In this document: positions 17,900-26,434 of the stretch, piece by piece
Numbering within the stretch: position 1 is the first letter of the stretch
How the letters are laid out: every line of letters starts with the position of its first letter
DNA from: Bacteriovoracaceae bacterium
GTDB taxonomy: Bacteria > Bdellovibrionota > Bacteriovoracia > Bacteriovoracales > Bacteriovoracaceae
NCBI GenBank assembly: GCA_018649885.1
Contig: JABIHA010000068.1
Coordinates: forward strand, 45,369 to 109,368
Direction of reading: 5' to 3'
DNA: 64,000 nt
Translations under genes and position numbers: made by a program
Notes under the pieces: model-generated
What the model was told of the DNA's origin: nothing
Seen by the model: the letters and a program-made list of their open reading frames with translations, nothing else
Databases searched by the model: none

Positions 17900-18328
17900 G
17901 TGAAAAGTACAACACTCAAGCACTTCTCAACTCAACCCCTAGTAAAGCCACACGAGGTCTACATGACCGTTCAATGTGAAGCTCTAAGTGATTGTATTCT
18001 TAAGGGAAAGATTATTTCCGGTTCCCTCCTCTCTCGCACAACTTTTTCGCGGGTGACTTTCGAAGGCTGCGTGTTCTTCGCCTCTGAAATAGAAGGATGT
18101 GAATTTGCAGGATGCAACTTTGTAAATTGTGAAATCCAATTTACTAACATCCAAGGATCTACTTTTGAAGCATGCAATTTTGAAAATTGCGATTGGGAAT
18201 TATCAGAAGTTAAAAATTGCAATTTCTCAAGTACTGGAATGGATTCCACTACTACTATTACCCTAGGAAAGGGAACAAACAGCATGGAAGCCTGCTTTAT
18301 CGGCAACGGAATTGCTCAAGCAGCATAA
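17900..18328 (+). CDS. Cysteine-rich pentapeptide-repeat protein
   Basis: 142 residues from GTG 17900, which follows AGGAGGCCACAA; an in-frame ATG at 17846 lies within the promoter spacer and is rejected. Residues about 58-120 form roughly a dozen pentapeptide repeats with Phe/Ile at the central position and Cys two residues before it (EGCEF AGCNF VNCEI ... EACNF ENCDW ... KNCNF). These fold into a right-handed square beta-helix; here the Cys would stack as a ladder on one face. No signal peptide, so probably cytoplasmic. Relatives include DNA-mimic gyrase protectors and unassigned proteins; no function can be given. The hairpin array starts one base after its stop. Confidence 0.8.
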   Translation: MKSTTLKHFSTQPLVKPHEVYMTVQCEALSDCILKGKIISGSLLSRTTFSRVTFEGCVFFASEIEGCEFAGCNFVNCEIQFTNIQGSTFEACNFENCDWELSEVKNCNFSSTGMDSTTTITLGKGTNSMEACFIGNGIAQAA

Positions 18329-18390
18329 TCAACCAAGATGGTTGCGGGCTGGAAGCCCAGGGCAAGAAGCCCTTTGGTCATGGAGACCAG

Positions 18391-18553
18391 CAAGGATGAA
18401 GAGAATTGAGCAGGAAGCTCACCCAAGGATGAACAAAATTGAGCAAGAAGCTCACCAAGGATGAACAAAATTAAGCAAGAAGCTCACCAAGGATGAAGAG
18501 AATTGAGCAGGAAGCTCAGCCAAGGATGAAGAAAATTGAGCAGGAGGCTCACC
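18391..18553 (+). repeat. Tandem repeat, five units of 32-33 bases
   Basis: Units begin CAAGGATGAAG/C and end with the GAGC...GCTC hairpin: 18391-18423, 18424-18455, 18456-18487, 18488-18520, 18521-18553. Unit lengths of 33, 32, 32, 33 and 33 break any reading frame, and each frame meets stop codons, so the array is not protein-coding. Confidence 0.9.
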
Positions 18554-18572
18554 CGCATGCGGGCACTAAATA

Positions 18573-18692
18573 ATGAAAAAGATTAAAAATATACCCGGAA
18601 CAAGGACACCGCAAACTACTCAACCTACCTCAAGGAGTGGACTTCCGGATTCAAATCAATCACGCGAGGTGGGTAACATATCTAAAACCTGA
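18573..18692 (+). CDS. Possible 39-residue small ORF in the RNA region
   Basis: ATG 18573 to TGA 18690 encodes a basic, Thr/Pro/Ser-rich peptide beginning MKKIKNIPGTRTPQ. There is no ribosome site at normal spacing (the hairpin CCCGCATGCGGG sits just before it), so translation is doubtful. It is listed only because it is open within the transcript. Confidence 0.15.
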   Translation: MKKIKNIPGTRTPQTTQPTSRSGLPDSNQSREVGNISKT

Positions 18693-18753
18693 TTAAGTGC
18701 AAGGATGTGCTCAGGTCTGATCAAACCCTGGAGAATTTCTCTACGGTCTTAAA

Positions 18754-18780
18754 GCCCTCGGTTATGCCGGGGTTTTCCTT
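18754..18780 (+). terminator. Terminator of the hairpin-array transcript
   Basis: CCCTCGG and CCGGGG pair with one bulge around TTATG (18755-18772), followed by TTTTCCTTT. It lies about 200 bases before the next gene. Confidence 0.65.
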
Positions 18781-18972
18781 TGATTTCGACTAAACAAATT
18801 TTATTTAGATATCATGCTGACTTAATTCACATCCTGCCACTGGATTTCAACGCATCTGCAACATAAATGAGTGTAATTATTACTCTCTCACCAGCAATTC
18901 GTTTAAGTTTTAGATTCCTTATGAAATAAGCAAAAAACAACAAATAAAGAAGACTAATTGGGAGCCAACTAC

Positions 18973-21894
18973 TTGAACAAGCTTTGCCGACTATCTCTTT
19001 TATGGACCTTGCTCATATTTTCAATTGGAGCAAAGGCCACAATCCCATTGTTTACTGAGGTCGAAAACGAGCTCTCCTACTGGAGCGAGCAGATTTGCAA
19101 GCAAGATTCATTTCCAGCAAATGTGGAGTGGATTAAATACCATGTAGCAGACCCCGTTCCGCAGTACCAAGTTGAGAGATTCTTCACATACCTTGAAAAG
19201 CTCAATAACCTAGTCACGAAAGAGGTCAATAAACCTATTGAAAAGAGGCTTTTACCCAGTACAGAATTTCTCTCCTACATTCAGGGCAATATTGATTATG
19301 AGGATTACAAATTTGCCTATGAGACTGGAATCGAAACCTTTATCGATCTTCCTCAAACCCTAGGTGAACAACTAGATATTATTTTAGGACATTTAATTGA
19401 AGTCTATGGTCCCAGCCAATTTTCGTTGGCCATTAGCCAAGTTTCAGAGCTTGTCACTTTAAGGGGGACTTCAACTAACCACAGAAAGTATGTGGCGGTA
19501 ATGAATTACTATGAGCTATTAGAAAGAGGGATCAAATGTCTTAGTAAACAAGATATTCGCTATGATCAGTTTTATTTTATTCGAGGCGCAAGCAGATTAA
19601 ACTTATTTAAAATCAACATATACCCAGATGCCCTTACAGATGATCTCAGAAATACACTCTCTGTGGAGCCTAGAATAAAGATAAGTACCAAAAGTAGTGA
19701 CGGTTCCACAGAAAACCAAATGATAGGAAAAATCAAAATAGGAACGGCCTCAATTCATAGGGCCGAGACTTTCGGTTACCTTTCACAATACGGATCATTT
19801 TCATATGAAGCTGCACTTCTGATGCTACATAAAAAAATTATGGACCGAAGAAAACAAAGAGGTGAATACGTAACCTATGCAGGGGAGTACACTGAAAAAA
19901 GAGATCTTTATAATTACAATATGGCCAAGTACGACCAAAAATTAACACTACGGCTCGTAAAAAGAGGATATCTCTCCCAACTATTAATTCACTCCTATGT
20001 TTTTAAACTTCTCCATCGAAACCCGGCAACTAAAAGAGTCATGCTTCCTGTAAACGGTTGCTACAATGATTATATTCAAAAACAAGAAGGTTTTTTAGGA
20101 TTTAAATTTAAGAAACAAAGACCTGCCCACCCAGGAAAACTTCTTACCCTTGAATCCCTTGCTAATGATTTAACAGAATTTTCCATAGAGAAAAGAAAAA
20201 CCGGTAATCAAAATGATTCCAATGAAAATGATATTTTAGGTGAGAAGACCTGGGAAATTAGAAAGAGATACCACTCTGATATAGTTGCAACTGCTTACAA
20301 AATGCACCAGCTTAAAAACTATATTAAAAAGGCCAATAAGTTGTGGTGGTGGATCTTTGCAACCCGGCAATGCATAAACCCTTCAGAAACCCCATCTAGA
20401 GATGATATTTGCGCCACAGTCTATGAACAAAGAAAGATTGCTCTTGATAAGCTAAAAGCCGATATCGAACTTTTAAAAGAATCCCTCTCCCTTGCTGGCT
20501 CAATTTATCCAGAGCTCACAATTAAAAACCATGCAGAAGTTGAACTATACAACCAGCTCGTTAACTACGAGCTAAGTGAATATACTATTGACTACACTAA
20601 GTTTACTGAAAGTAAGCTACTCACAAAAGGTTTAGCTGAATCTGAAATTCATAGAATTGAAGAAAATGGTGAAAAAATCTATCAATACTATAGTGTGGAA
20701 CACTTCGTCCCATCACACAAACTCAAACAAATAGAAGACACACTGACAAAAGCCATCCGTACTAATCAAAGACAAATGTCAGTTGTTTGTTCAATGAGCT
20801 CGCTTAAGGAACTCAAAAAACTCACATCAAGTACAATGGTCTACTACAATAGAGTTGATCCAGAAATTAAATCTTATATCCAAAATAATCTTAAGGATCT
20901 GAGCAAATACCAAAAGAAAGCTTTAATGAAGAGAATTGATAACGCTTTTGAAGGTGCAGTTTCTGCAAAACAGAAATCAGACAAAACCAAAGAAGGCGCA
21001 TACGCAGTAGGAGTTTTGGCCGGCTCAGCTGTATTAATTGGAGGGACACTATTTTTTGCACCTCCCGCTGCACTTGTGGCACTTGCAGGTATTGCACTAG
21101 CTGGAAGTGAATCATATTATTACTTCAAGCATATTGTGCCTAAATATGAATACGCCAAAAGAGAATACCAAGCTTCAAACTCACTTGATTTGAGGCATAT
21201 ATTTCACGATATAGATGCAACCTATATGGATAAATTGCTATCGGACCCAGTTCCTCTAGGAAGCCATGATCGGTATGCCGAAATGGTGAAAGAGCATAAG
21301 TGGGAGAAAGCTTTTTATTACGGAGGCCTTGCCATTGATGTTTTTGTTCCAGGCCTCAAGGGCGGAACAAAGGCCTTTGCAAAAACAGTAAAGGCAGCAA
21401 GGTACTCAATGCTTTTACTGAGATCCACCAGACTTGGGAGCAGGGTCTACAAGACAGCAAGAATCTCACTCAGCGGACAAAAATGGATCTCACTAAGACG
21501 CTTTTGGATTGCTTCAGGTATATCCTCAATTGCCCTTATGAAAGGGCACACAAGTGAAGAAGATTCGAAAAAGGCATATTACGCCACTTCTGCACATATG
21601 CTCGATAATTTTCCCATCGAAGATTGGATAAAATATAAAATGAAATTTTTAGAGCCGATTGTAAAGACAAATGGATTTGCATATTTATTCGAAAAAGATG
21701 AAGCATACGAAATTCAAAAGTATTCTGAAATGAACAGTGCACAATTTAGAGAGAAATTACAAAGTATCATGAGGGAATTCCAAACCCAGGCAGGAATTAA
21801 TTACACGATTAAGTCTCAAAGTGGACAAGTGCAAGTAATTTCTTATGATGACCTCATTGTAACAGAAACGAATATTAGGGGAGAGAATGACTAA
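18973..21894 (+). CDS. Very large exported protein of unknown function (first of pair)
   Basis: About 973 residues. TTG 18973 is preferred over TTG 18958 because GGGAG lies 8 bases upstream. A signal peptide (MNKLCRLSLLWTLLIFSIGAKA) starts the protein. The first 650 residues are helical, Tyr/Lys/Glu-rich with scattered single cysteines. A strongly hydrophobic double segment (about residues 676-718, AVGVLAGSAVLIGG ... AALVALAGIALAG) could be a membrane hairpin, followed by 250 further polar residues. It overlaps the next gene by 8 bases, so the two are coupled. I recognise no domain. It may anchor in the inner membrane with most mass in the periplasm. Confidence 0.7.
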   Translation: MNKLCRLSLLWTLLIFSIGAKATIPLFTEVENELSYWSEQICKQDSFPANVEWIKYHVADPVPQYQVERFFTYLEKLNNLVTKEVNKPIEKRLLPSTEFLSYIQGNIDYEDYKFAYETGIETFIDLPQTLGEQLDIILGHLIEVYGPSQFSLAISQVSELVTLRGTSTNHRKYVAVMNYYELLERGIKCLSKQDIRYDQFYFIRGASRLNLFKINIYPDALTDDLRNTLSVEPRIKISTKSSDGSTENQMIGKIKIGTASIHRAETFGYLSQYGSFSYEAALLMLHKKIMDRRKQRGEYVTYAGEYTEKRDLYNYNMAKYDQKLTLRLVKRGYLSQLLIHSYVFKLLHRNPATKRVMLPVNGCYNDYIQKQEGFLGFKFKKQRPAHPGKLLTLESLANDLTEFSIEKRKTGNQNDSNENDILGEKTWEIRKRYHSDIVATAYKMHQLKNYIKKANKLWWWIFATRQCINPSETPSRDDICATVYEQRKIALDKLKADIELLKESLSLAGSIYPELTIKNHAEVELYNQLVNYELSEYTIDYTKFTESKLLTKGLAESEIHRIEENGEKIYQYYSVEHFVPSHKLKQIEDTLTKAIRTNQRQMSVVCSMSSLKELKKLTSSTMVYYNRVDPEIKSYIQNNLKDLSKYQKKALMKRIDNAFEGAVSAKQKSDKTKEGAYAVGVLAGSAVLIGGTLFFAPPAALVALAGIALAGSESYYYFKHIVPKYEYAKREYQASNSLDLRHIFHDIDATYMDKLLSDPVPLGSHDRYAEMVKEHKWEKAFYYGGLAIDVFVPGLKGGTKAFAKTVKAARYSMLLLRSTRLGSRVYKTARISLSGQKWISLRRFWIASGISSIALMKGHTSEEDSKKAYYATSAHMLDNFPIEDWIKYKMKFLEPIVKTNGFAYLFEKDEAYEIQKYSEMNSAQFREKLQSIMREFQTQAGINYTIKSQSGQVQVISYDDLIVTETNIRGEND

Positions 21895-24556
21895 ATTTCT
21901 ACGGGCCATGATATTATGCATGTGTTGCTCACTATTCTTTTCCAATGTCTATGCGACTCCGGTGTCAGCATTAAGACATCTTGATGAAGTTGTATCTGCA
22001 TTTAAGCATGTAGATAATGTCGATAGTTTTTCTGAATTTTTAAAAGTGGGAAGAAGATCGGGCAGAATAGTCAATTTGCCAGAGCATATTGAAACTTTTG
22101 CTGATCTTGCTAGATACATAGACGATATTGCTGAAACCGGCTCAGATGCTCCAAAAGTCAAACAAGCAAAAAAAATGCTCGAAGAAATTGCCATAGAAAT
22201 GGGAGAAAACCCAAATGCATGGAGAAAAATGGTTAGCTCACGGGCCATTGAAAGACAACTTGCACGCTCGAGCGAAGTTCTCGCCGAAGCTTCAGACACT
22301 TCAAGAAGTAATAGATGGGGAAGGAAAAAAGGTAGAGGAGCAAGACCTGCTGCTGATGTGGCCAGGAGAGCTCTTTCTTCACCAGAAGATTCTATTATTA
22401 CTAAATTTTTAGATGCTGCAACTGATGGCTCTCTTTCAAGAAGAGGACTAGTAGTTACCCCCAATACAAAATTTTCAAAAGAAGTGTTAAGCTCCATGCT
22501 AGATTTGGCTGCACGCCAAAGATATACCATAGAAGAAACACTGGAAGCTTTTACCAACCCAGGAAAACTAAAACTTCTCATTCAAAAAGGATTTGAGGCC
22601 AAAAGGGTCAGAATCCTAAAAGCAGCTGGCGATATTCCCCATGGAAATCCCCACAGGGCAACTCTTCTTGCTAAGCTAGATGAACTTGCATCGGCGGAGT
22701 CTGCAGCTCTGAGAAGAGTTGACGAATTTCTTCCAAGCTCCCCTGATAAACTGGCGGAAGAATTTGGAAGTGGCCTTTCTGCTCTCAGGAAAAAAATGGG
22801 TCTTGAAAAGCGTGGAGCAAGAAGAGTACTCGGAAGGGCCGGCCAAAAAGTTGTCCACAGCGTTTTAAGAGTTGATAGAAGAGCTGCTGAGATTATAACT
22901 GAACTCGTTGAGGGAACTCAAAAGAGAATGGTTCAAAGCTTACAAGGGCGAAAACTTGTAACTCGGGCAGTAGATGGAAGTCTTGAAACAGTTGAGCTTA
23001 CAGAAAGTAATATTAAGAAAATAGTAAAAACTCTTGAAGGTGCAGAAGATGCACAGCTAGATAAGTTTTTAAGAATGACTGATGCTGACTTAGGAGGTCT
23101 TCCTCTTGCCAAAAGACTTGAGTATCTATCAAGCGTAGAAGATCTTATCACTGAGTATCGCCATGGCATGCAGCAAACATTCGAAACACCTATTGATGAA
23201 TTAGTTCAATATTCTAAAAATCTAAAAAGAACGCTTGAAGAGATGAGCTCACTTAGGTCAGCTTCAAGTCACAGCATCGCTCCCTCACAAGTTGATGAGT
23301 TATTTGATGGAAGTGGAAGGTGGGCCGGTTATCTTCACCAAATGCAAAGAAGATCAGAAGTGGTTGATGAAATCAGTGGAGCTATTTTTTCTCCTTCAAA
23401 GCTAACTTCAAAAGTCATGCGCCAAAAGCACGTCTCAAGAATAATCGAAAATAATTGGATATTAAGAGAGCTCTATGAACCATTAGAGTCTGCAGCGAGT
23501 AGGGTTGATGATGTTGGTGTAATATACGACGACACTGTAGCCGTTTTAAAAAATGGTGTACTTGAAAATCCAGGATCCTATGGCGACATTGTGAGAAAGT
23601 TTGGAAGCCAGCTTTCTTTGCGCGAACTAAAGGCCCTTAAAACTCAGCAGTACTCACTCGCAGGAATGAGAAGATCTGCAATCGACATGGTACATCCAGA
23701 GACTCTTGCAAATGGAGTCAGAAGATTTAGACTAAAATCTGTGGATGTTTTAATACTCGGAACGGCTTTTAGCTTTATTGGATACTTTACAAAACTATAT
23801 TTCATCAATCCCAACGCCGCTAGCCTGGTTGAAATTATTGTCGACTACAAAAAGAAATTCTTTGGAATGGAAGCAGAAACTTTTGAGCTGGCCATGATGG
23901 TTGATATGAATGACAGGATTGTTCGTGATATTATTTCAAATGGTCAACATAAACTAGATGAAAGAGTTTCTGATATCGATCTATTAACAACAGAAATTCG
24001 TGATCTTAAAATGAGTTTGATTCCACTTAAAACAGAAAAAGCCAAAATTTACCTTGCCTCTCCTGAAGTTAAAAAAATTGTTGAAAGCGGTAGTGGTGAA
24101 GCCGGAGAGCTTAGTGAATTAGTCTTTATAATTGATGATATTGACAGGCAACTTGCAGCGAGAGAAAAACTCCTTCAAGAAAAATCTGATATTATGTATG
24201 CAGAGCTTGCTGGTATCGGATCATACTTTCATCAATACTCCGAATATTGGTCCAAATATGCTCAATACCTTGCTACTAAAGGTCTTATTGCTATAAAAGT
24301 AGACCTCAACCAAAGTACAGGCGTCTATAAATCCATAAGACTTGAATACAGTGTCGACTACCAAGAAGAGCCCATCATCTATAATTACGATGTTGAATTG
24401 CACAAAAGATTTATAAGCCTTTTGGAAATAAATAATGATTTCTCAATGGGGATCGTCAGAACAAAATTAAATTGGGCAGTTTTAATTTCAGAAATGGATC
24501 CAAGTATTTCAGACAAGGATCTAATAAAGCAGCTCACTATTCGATATGACCAATAA
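21887..24556 (+). CDS. Very large exported coiled-coil protein of unknown function (second of pair)
   Basis: 889 residues with a signal peptide (MTKFLRAMILCMCCSLFFSNVYA). Residues 30-600 are helical, Arg/Glu/Leu-rich and largely coiled-coil-like, with several basic patches (for example around 145-155). One hydrophobic helix (about residues 618-641, LILGTAFSFIGYFTKLYF) is followed by a second coiled-coil region of about 130 residues. With its coupled upstream partner it likely forms an envelope-spanning or periplasmic complex. No known family is recognised and no enzymatic motif seen. Confidence 0.7.
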   Translation: MTKFLRAMILCMCCSLFFSNVYATPVSALRHLDEVVSAFKHVDNVDSFSEFLKVGRRSGRIVNLPEHIETFADLARYIDDIAETGSDAPKVKQAKKMLEEIAIEMGENPNAWRKMVSSRAIERQLARSSEVLAEASDTSRSNRWGRKKGRGARPAADVARRALSSPEDSIITKFLDAATDGSLSRRGLVVTPNTKFSKEVLSSMLDLAARQRYTIEETLEAFTNPGKLKLLIQKGFEAKRVRILKAAGDIPHGNPHRATLLAKLDELASAESAALRRVDEFLPSSPDKLAEEFGSGLSALRKKMGLEKRGARRVLGRAGQKVVHSVLRVDRRAAEIITELVEGTQKRMVQSLQGRKLVTRAVDGSLETVELTESNIKKIVKTLEGAEDAQLDKFLRMTDADLGGLPLAKRLEYLSSVEDLITEYRHGMQQTFETPIDELVQYSKNLKRTLEEMSSLRSASSHSIAPSQVDELFDGSGRWAGYLHQMQRRSEVVDEISGAIFSPSKLTSKVMRQKHVSRIIENNWILRELYEPLESAASRVDDVGVIYDDTVAVLKNGVLENPGSYGDIVRKFGSQLSLRELKALKTQQYSLAGMRRSAIDMVHPETLANGVRRFRLKSVDVLILGTAFSFIGYFTKLYFINPNAASLVEIIVDYKKKFFGMEAETFELAMMVDMNDRIVRDIISNGQHKLDERVSDIDLLTTEIRDLKMSLIPLKTEKAKIYLASPEVKKIVESGSGEAGELSELVFIIDDIDRQLAAREKLLQEKSDIMYAELAGIGSYFHQYSEYWSKYAQYLATKGLIAIKVDLNQSTGVYKSIRLEYSVDYQEEPIIYNYDVELHKRFISLLEINNDFSMGIVRTKLNWAVLISEMDPSISDKDLIKQLTIRYDQ

Positions 24557-24559
24557 GTA

Positions 24560-25396
24560 TCATCCAAATTTAAGTGATATATCTACCGATGGTGCATCGT
24601 ATGTTATTTTCCCGATGCTAATTCCATCGACACCACTAATAAGATAATTTTTGATGTTTTCCAGGTTTATTCCACCTGAAACTTCAAAAGTCATAGAATC
24701 TCTTTTTAGGGAGATCGCTTCAGAGACTTGTTCAGGGGAAAAGTTATCGAGCATAACATGCTTCACTCCAAGAGATATGGCCTCTTCAAGTTCACTGGTA
24801 TTATGAATCTCTACAACAATAGAATTATAAAAAGAGCCCATCTTGTTAAAAAATTCAAGAGCGTCTTTTAAACTTCCAAAAAAGCTTTTGTGATTATCTT
24901 TGATCATCCAGGTATCAGTCTGCCCCATTCGATGATTATATCCACCTCCAACTCTCACAGCATATTTTTCTAGAAATCTCAGACCTGGTGTCGTTTTTCT
25001 AGTATCGAGAATTTTGATTCCAGAGGCCTCGGCAATTTTCACAAATTTATTAGTGTATGTAGAAACAGATGAAGATCTTTGAAGTAAGTTAAGAGCAAGT
25101 CTTTCACCTGAGAGCGCCACATTGAATGGAAGCTCAAACTCGATCATTTCATTTTCACTTTTTGAAATTTTTCGTCCTTCCCAGTCGGAAGCATCGACGA
25201 TTGAAAAATTTTCTCCTATAAGTTCTGAGAAAACTGATTCGACAAAGGGAAGCCCCGAGAGAATTAGATCATCCTTCAATTTAAGTTGGCATTTCACATT
25301 TCGAGTTGGAAGAGATTGGTTGTAGAAAATATTTCTCGAGAAATCATCTTCTTCAAAAAATTTGTTAACCACTTGTCTCAACGAGAGATTCTTCAT
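24560..25396 (-). CDS. nadC: Nicotinate-nucleotide pyrophosphorylase (quinolinate phosphoribosyltransferase)
   Basis: 278 residues. NadC converts quinolinate and PRPP to nicotinate mononucleotide in de novo NAD synthesis. Family signatures are clear: GERLALNLLQRSS (about residue 94), DTRKTTPGLRFLEKYAV (about residue 134), GGGYNHRMGQTDTWMIKDNH (about residue 153), HVMLDNFSPEQV and the phosphate-binding EVSGGINLENIKNY near the C-terminus. The start codon directly abuts the start codon of the divergent gene, with no bases between. No other nad genes are nearby. Confidence 0.95.
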   Translation of the reverse strand: MKNLSLRQVVNKFFEEDDFSRNIFYNQSLPTRNVKCQLKLKDDLILSGLPFVESVFSELIGENFSIVDASDWEGRKISKSENEMIEFELPFNVALSGERLALNLLQRSSSVSTYTNKFVKIAEASGIKILDTRKTTPGLRFLEKYAVRVGGGYNHRMGQTDTWMIKDNHKSFFGSLKDALEFFNKMGSFYNSIVVEIHNTSELEEAISLGVKHVMLDNFSPEQVSEAISLKRDSMTFEVSGGINLENIKNYLISGVDGISIGKITYDAPSVDISLKFG

Positions 25397-26434
25397 ATGA
25401 CACCTCTAGGTAAAAAAAGCTCTAAGATTTCGCTCTTCTTGTTTGTGCTTAGTGTTATCTCACTACTCTATCTGAAAGGCTTTCAAAACTATAGCTACAC
25501 CTATTCAAAAAACTATAGAGCAAAACTAAATTACCCTATCAAATCGTGGATTTCACCAAAAAAAAACCAAAATCACGCTTTTTATTACGCAGTGATAACT
25601 GGAAAAAAGAGATATTTGGCCCGAGAGCTTAGATCAAAAGTTCGCCTTCTAGGCCTTTCCCATATTTTTACCCCTTCAGGGCTACATGTAGGCTCTCTTC
25701 TATCAATTTTATCTCCGCTCAAATGGTTTAAAATCCCCAAAAGAGGGCTTATTGAGTTGCTTTTCCTAACTTTTGTTTGGCTTTTTTCTCACTTTCTATT
25801 CAGGGCCAATGCGGCCAAAAGAATATGTATCCTCTATAGCATTTTTCGATTTCCTCCCCTCAAGTCCCTTAGCTTATCTCACGTCTTGGCCCTCAGCTTT
25901 TTATTAGACCTTCTCCTCGGTGGATTTGTAAGCTCTCCTTTTAGTTTCTTTCTAAGCCTTTTATTTATCGCCATTATTTTCTATTCCATTGATACTCGTT
26001 CGAACCGTGGAGATTTAGCTCTACGTTTTTTTTCAGCTCAATACTTTGTAGCCTTTATTTTTAATGGTGAGACCTCTTGGCTGAATATTTTATTTACTCC
26101 ACTACTTACGGTACTTTTCACACTGGTATTTCCCTGTGTAACGCTTATGAAAGTTCTAGGCTGGAATGAGGGCTTTAATTATTTATTGTCACTCAATATT
26201 AAAGTGATCGAGGAAAGTTTTGATTATGCTCAATCTTTTGGACGAACAAGTCCTGCGCTTACTACATCGCTCTTATTATTATTCGTTTCATTTAGGAGAT
26301 TCACATATAAAAAAAAGATATTGGTGGTTTTGTGCTGGCTAATGATTCAACCAGCACAAATTCACCATAAAATTGATAGAATTAAGTTTAGAAGTTATCC
26401 AAAAGTAATTAAGCCGACTTTATTTCGACCTTAA
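25397..26434 (+). CDS. Short ComEC/Rec2-like membrane protein (competence domain only)
   Basis: 345 residues from ATG 25397, the first start after the nadC start codon. HIFTPSGLHVGSLLSIL (about residue 91) matches the ComEC motif HxxxxSGLHVG, and six or more hydrophobic helices follow. Typical ComEC is about 700 residues, with an N-terminal OB-like domain and a C-terminal metallo-beta-lactamase domain; neither is present. ComEC forms the DNA channel in transformation, so this may be a channel-only form, or a diverged relative with another role. Its end overlaps the convergent tig gene by 26 bases. Confidence 0.7.
   Translation: MTPLGKKSSKISLFLFVLSVISLLYLKGFQNYSYTYSKNYRAKLNYPIKSWISPKKNQNHAFYYAVITGKKRYLARELRSKVRLLGLSHIFTPSGLHVGSLLSILSPLKWFKIPKRGLIELLFLTFVWLFSHFLFRANAAKRICILYSIFRFPPLKSLSLSHVLALSFLLDLLLGGFVSSPFSFFLSLLFIAIIFYSIDTRSNRGDLALRFFSAQYFVAFIFNGETSWLNILFTPLLTVLFTLVFPCVTLMKVLGWNEGFNYLLSLNIKVIEESFDYAQSFGRTSPALTTSLLLLFVSFRRFTYKKKILVVLCWLMIQPAQIHHKIDRIKFRSYPKVIKPTLFRP

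Larger units (their letters stand above)
18330..18780 (+). ncRNA. Hairpin-array RNA, candidate CsrA-sponge (CsrB-like)
   Basis: Starting one base after the pentapeptide gene's stop, hairpins follow in series: CAACC-AAGAT-GGTTG (18330-18344), GGGC-TGGAA-GCCC (18346-18358 with a closing pair), AGGGC-AAGAA-GCCCT (18359-18373), TGGTC-ATGGA-GACCA (18375-18389), then five copies of TGAGC-ARGAR-GCTCA (18407, 18440, 18472, 18504, 18537) and CCCG-CATG-CGGG (18552-18563). Stem sequences change with pairing kept while the purine pentaloop stays, which marks selected RNA structure. Exact CAAGGATG, the core of the CsrA binding consensus CARGGAUG, occurs six times (18391, 18424, 18456, 18488, 18521, 18700). 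Seventeen GGA triplets lie in the stretch, which ends at a terminator. It may be the 3' end of the pentapeptide mRNA or a processed sRNA. Confidence 0.6.

Noticed and set aside
18391..18553. 32-33 bp periodic repeat as a CRISPR array
   Set aside because: Units are directly joined with no spacers, and no cas genes are nearby.
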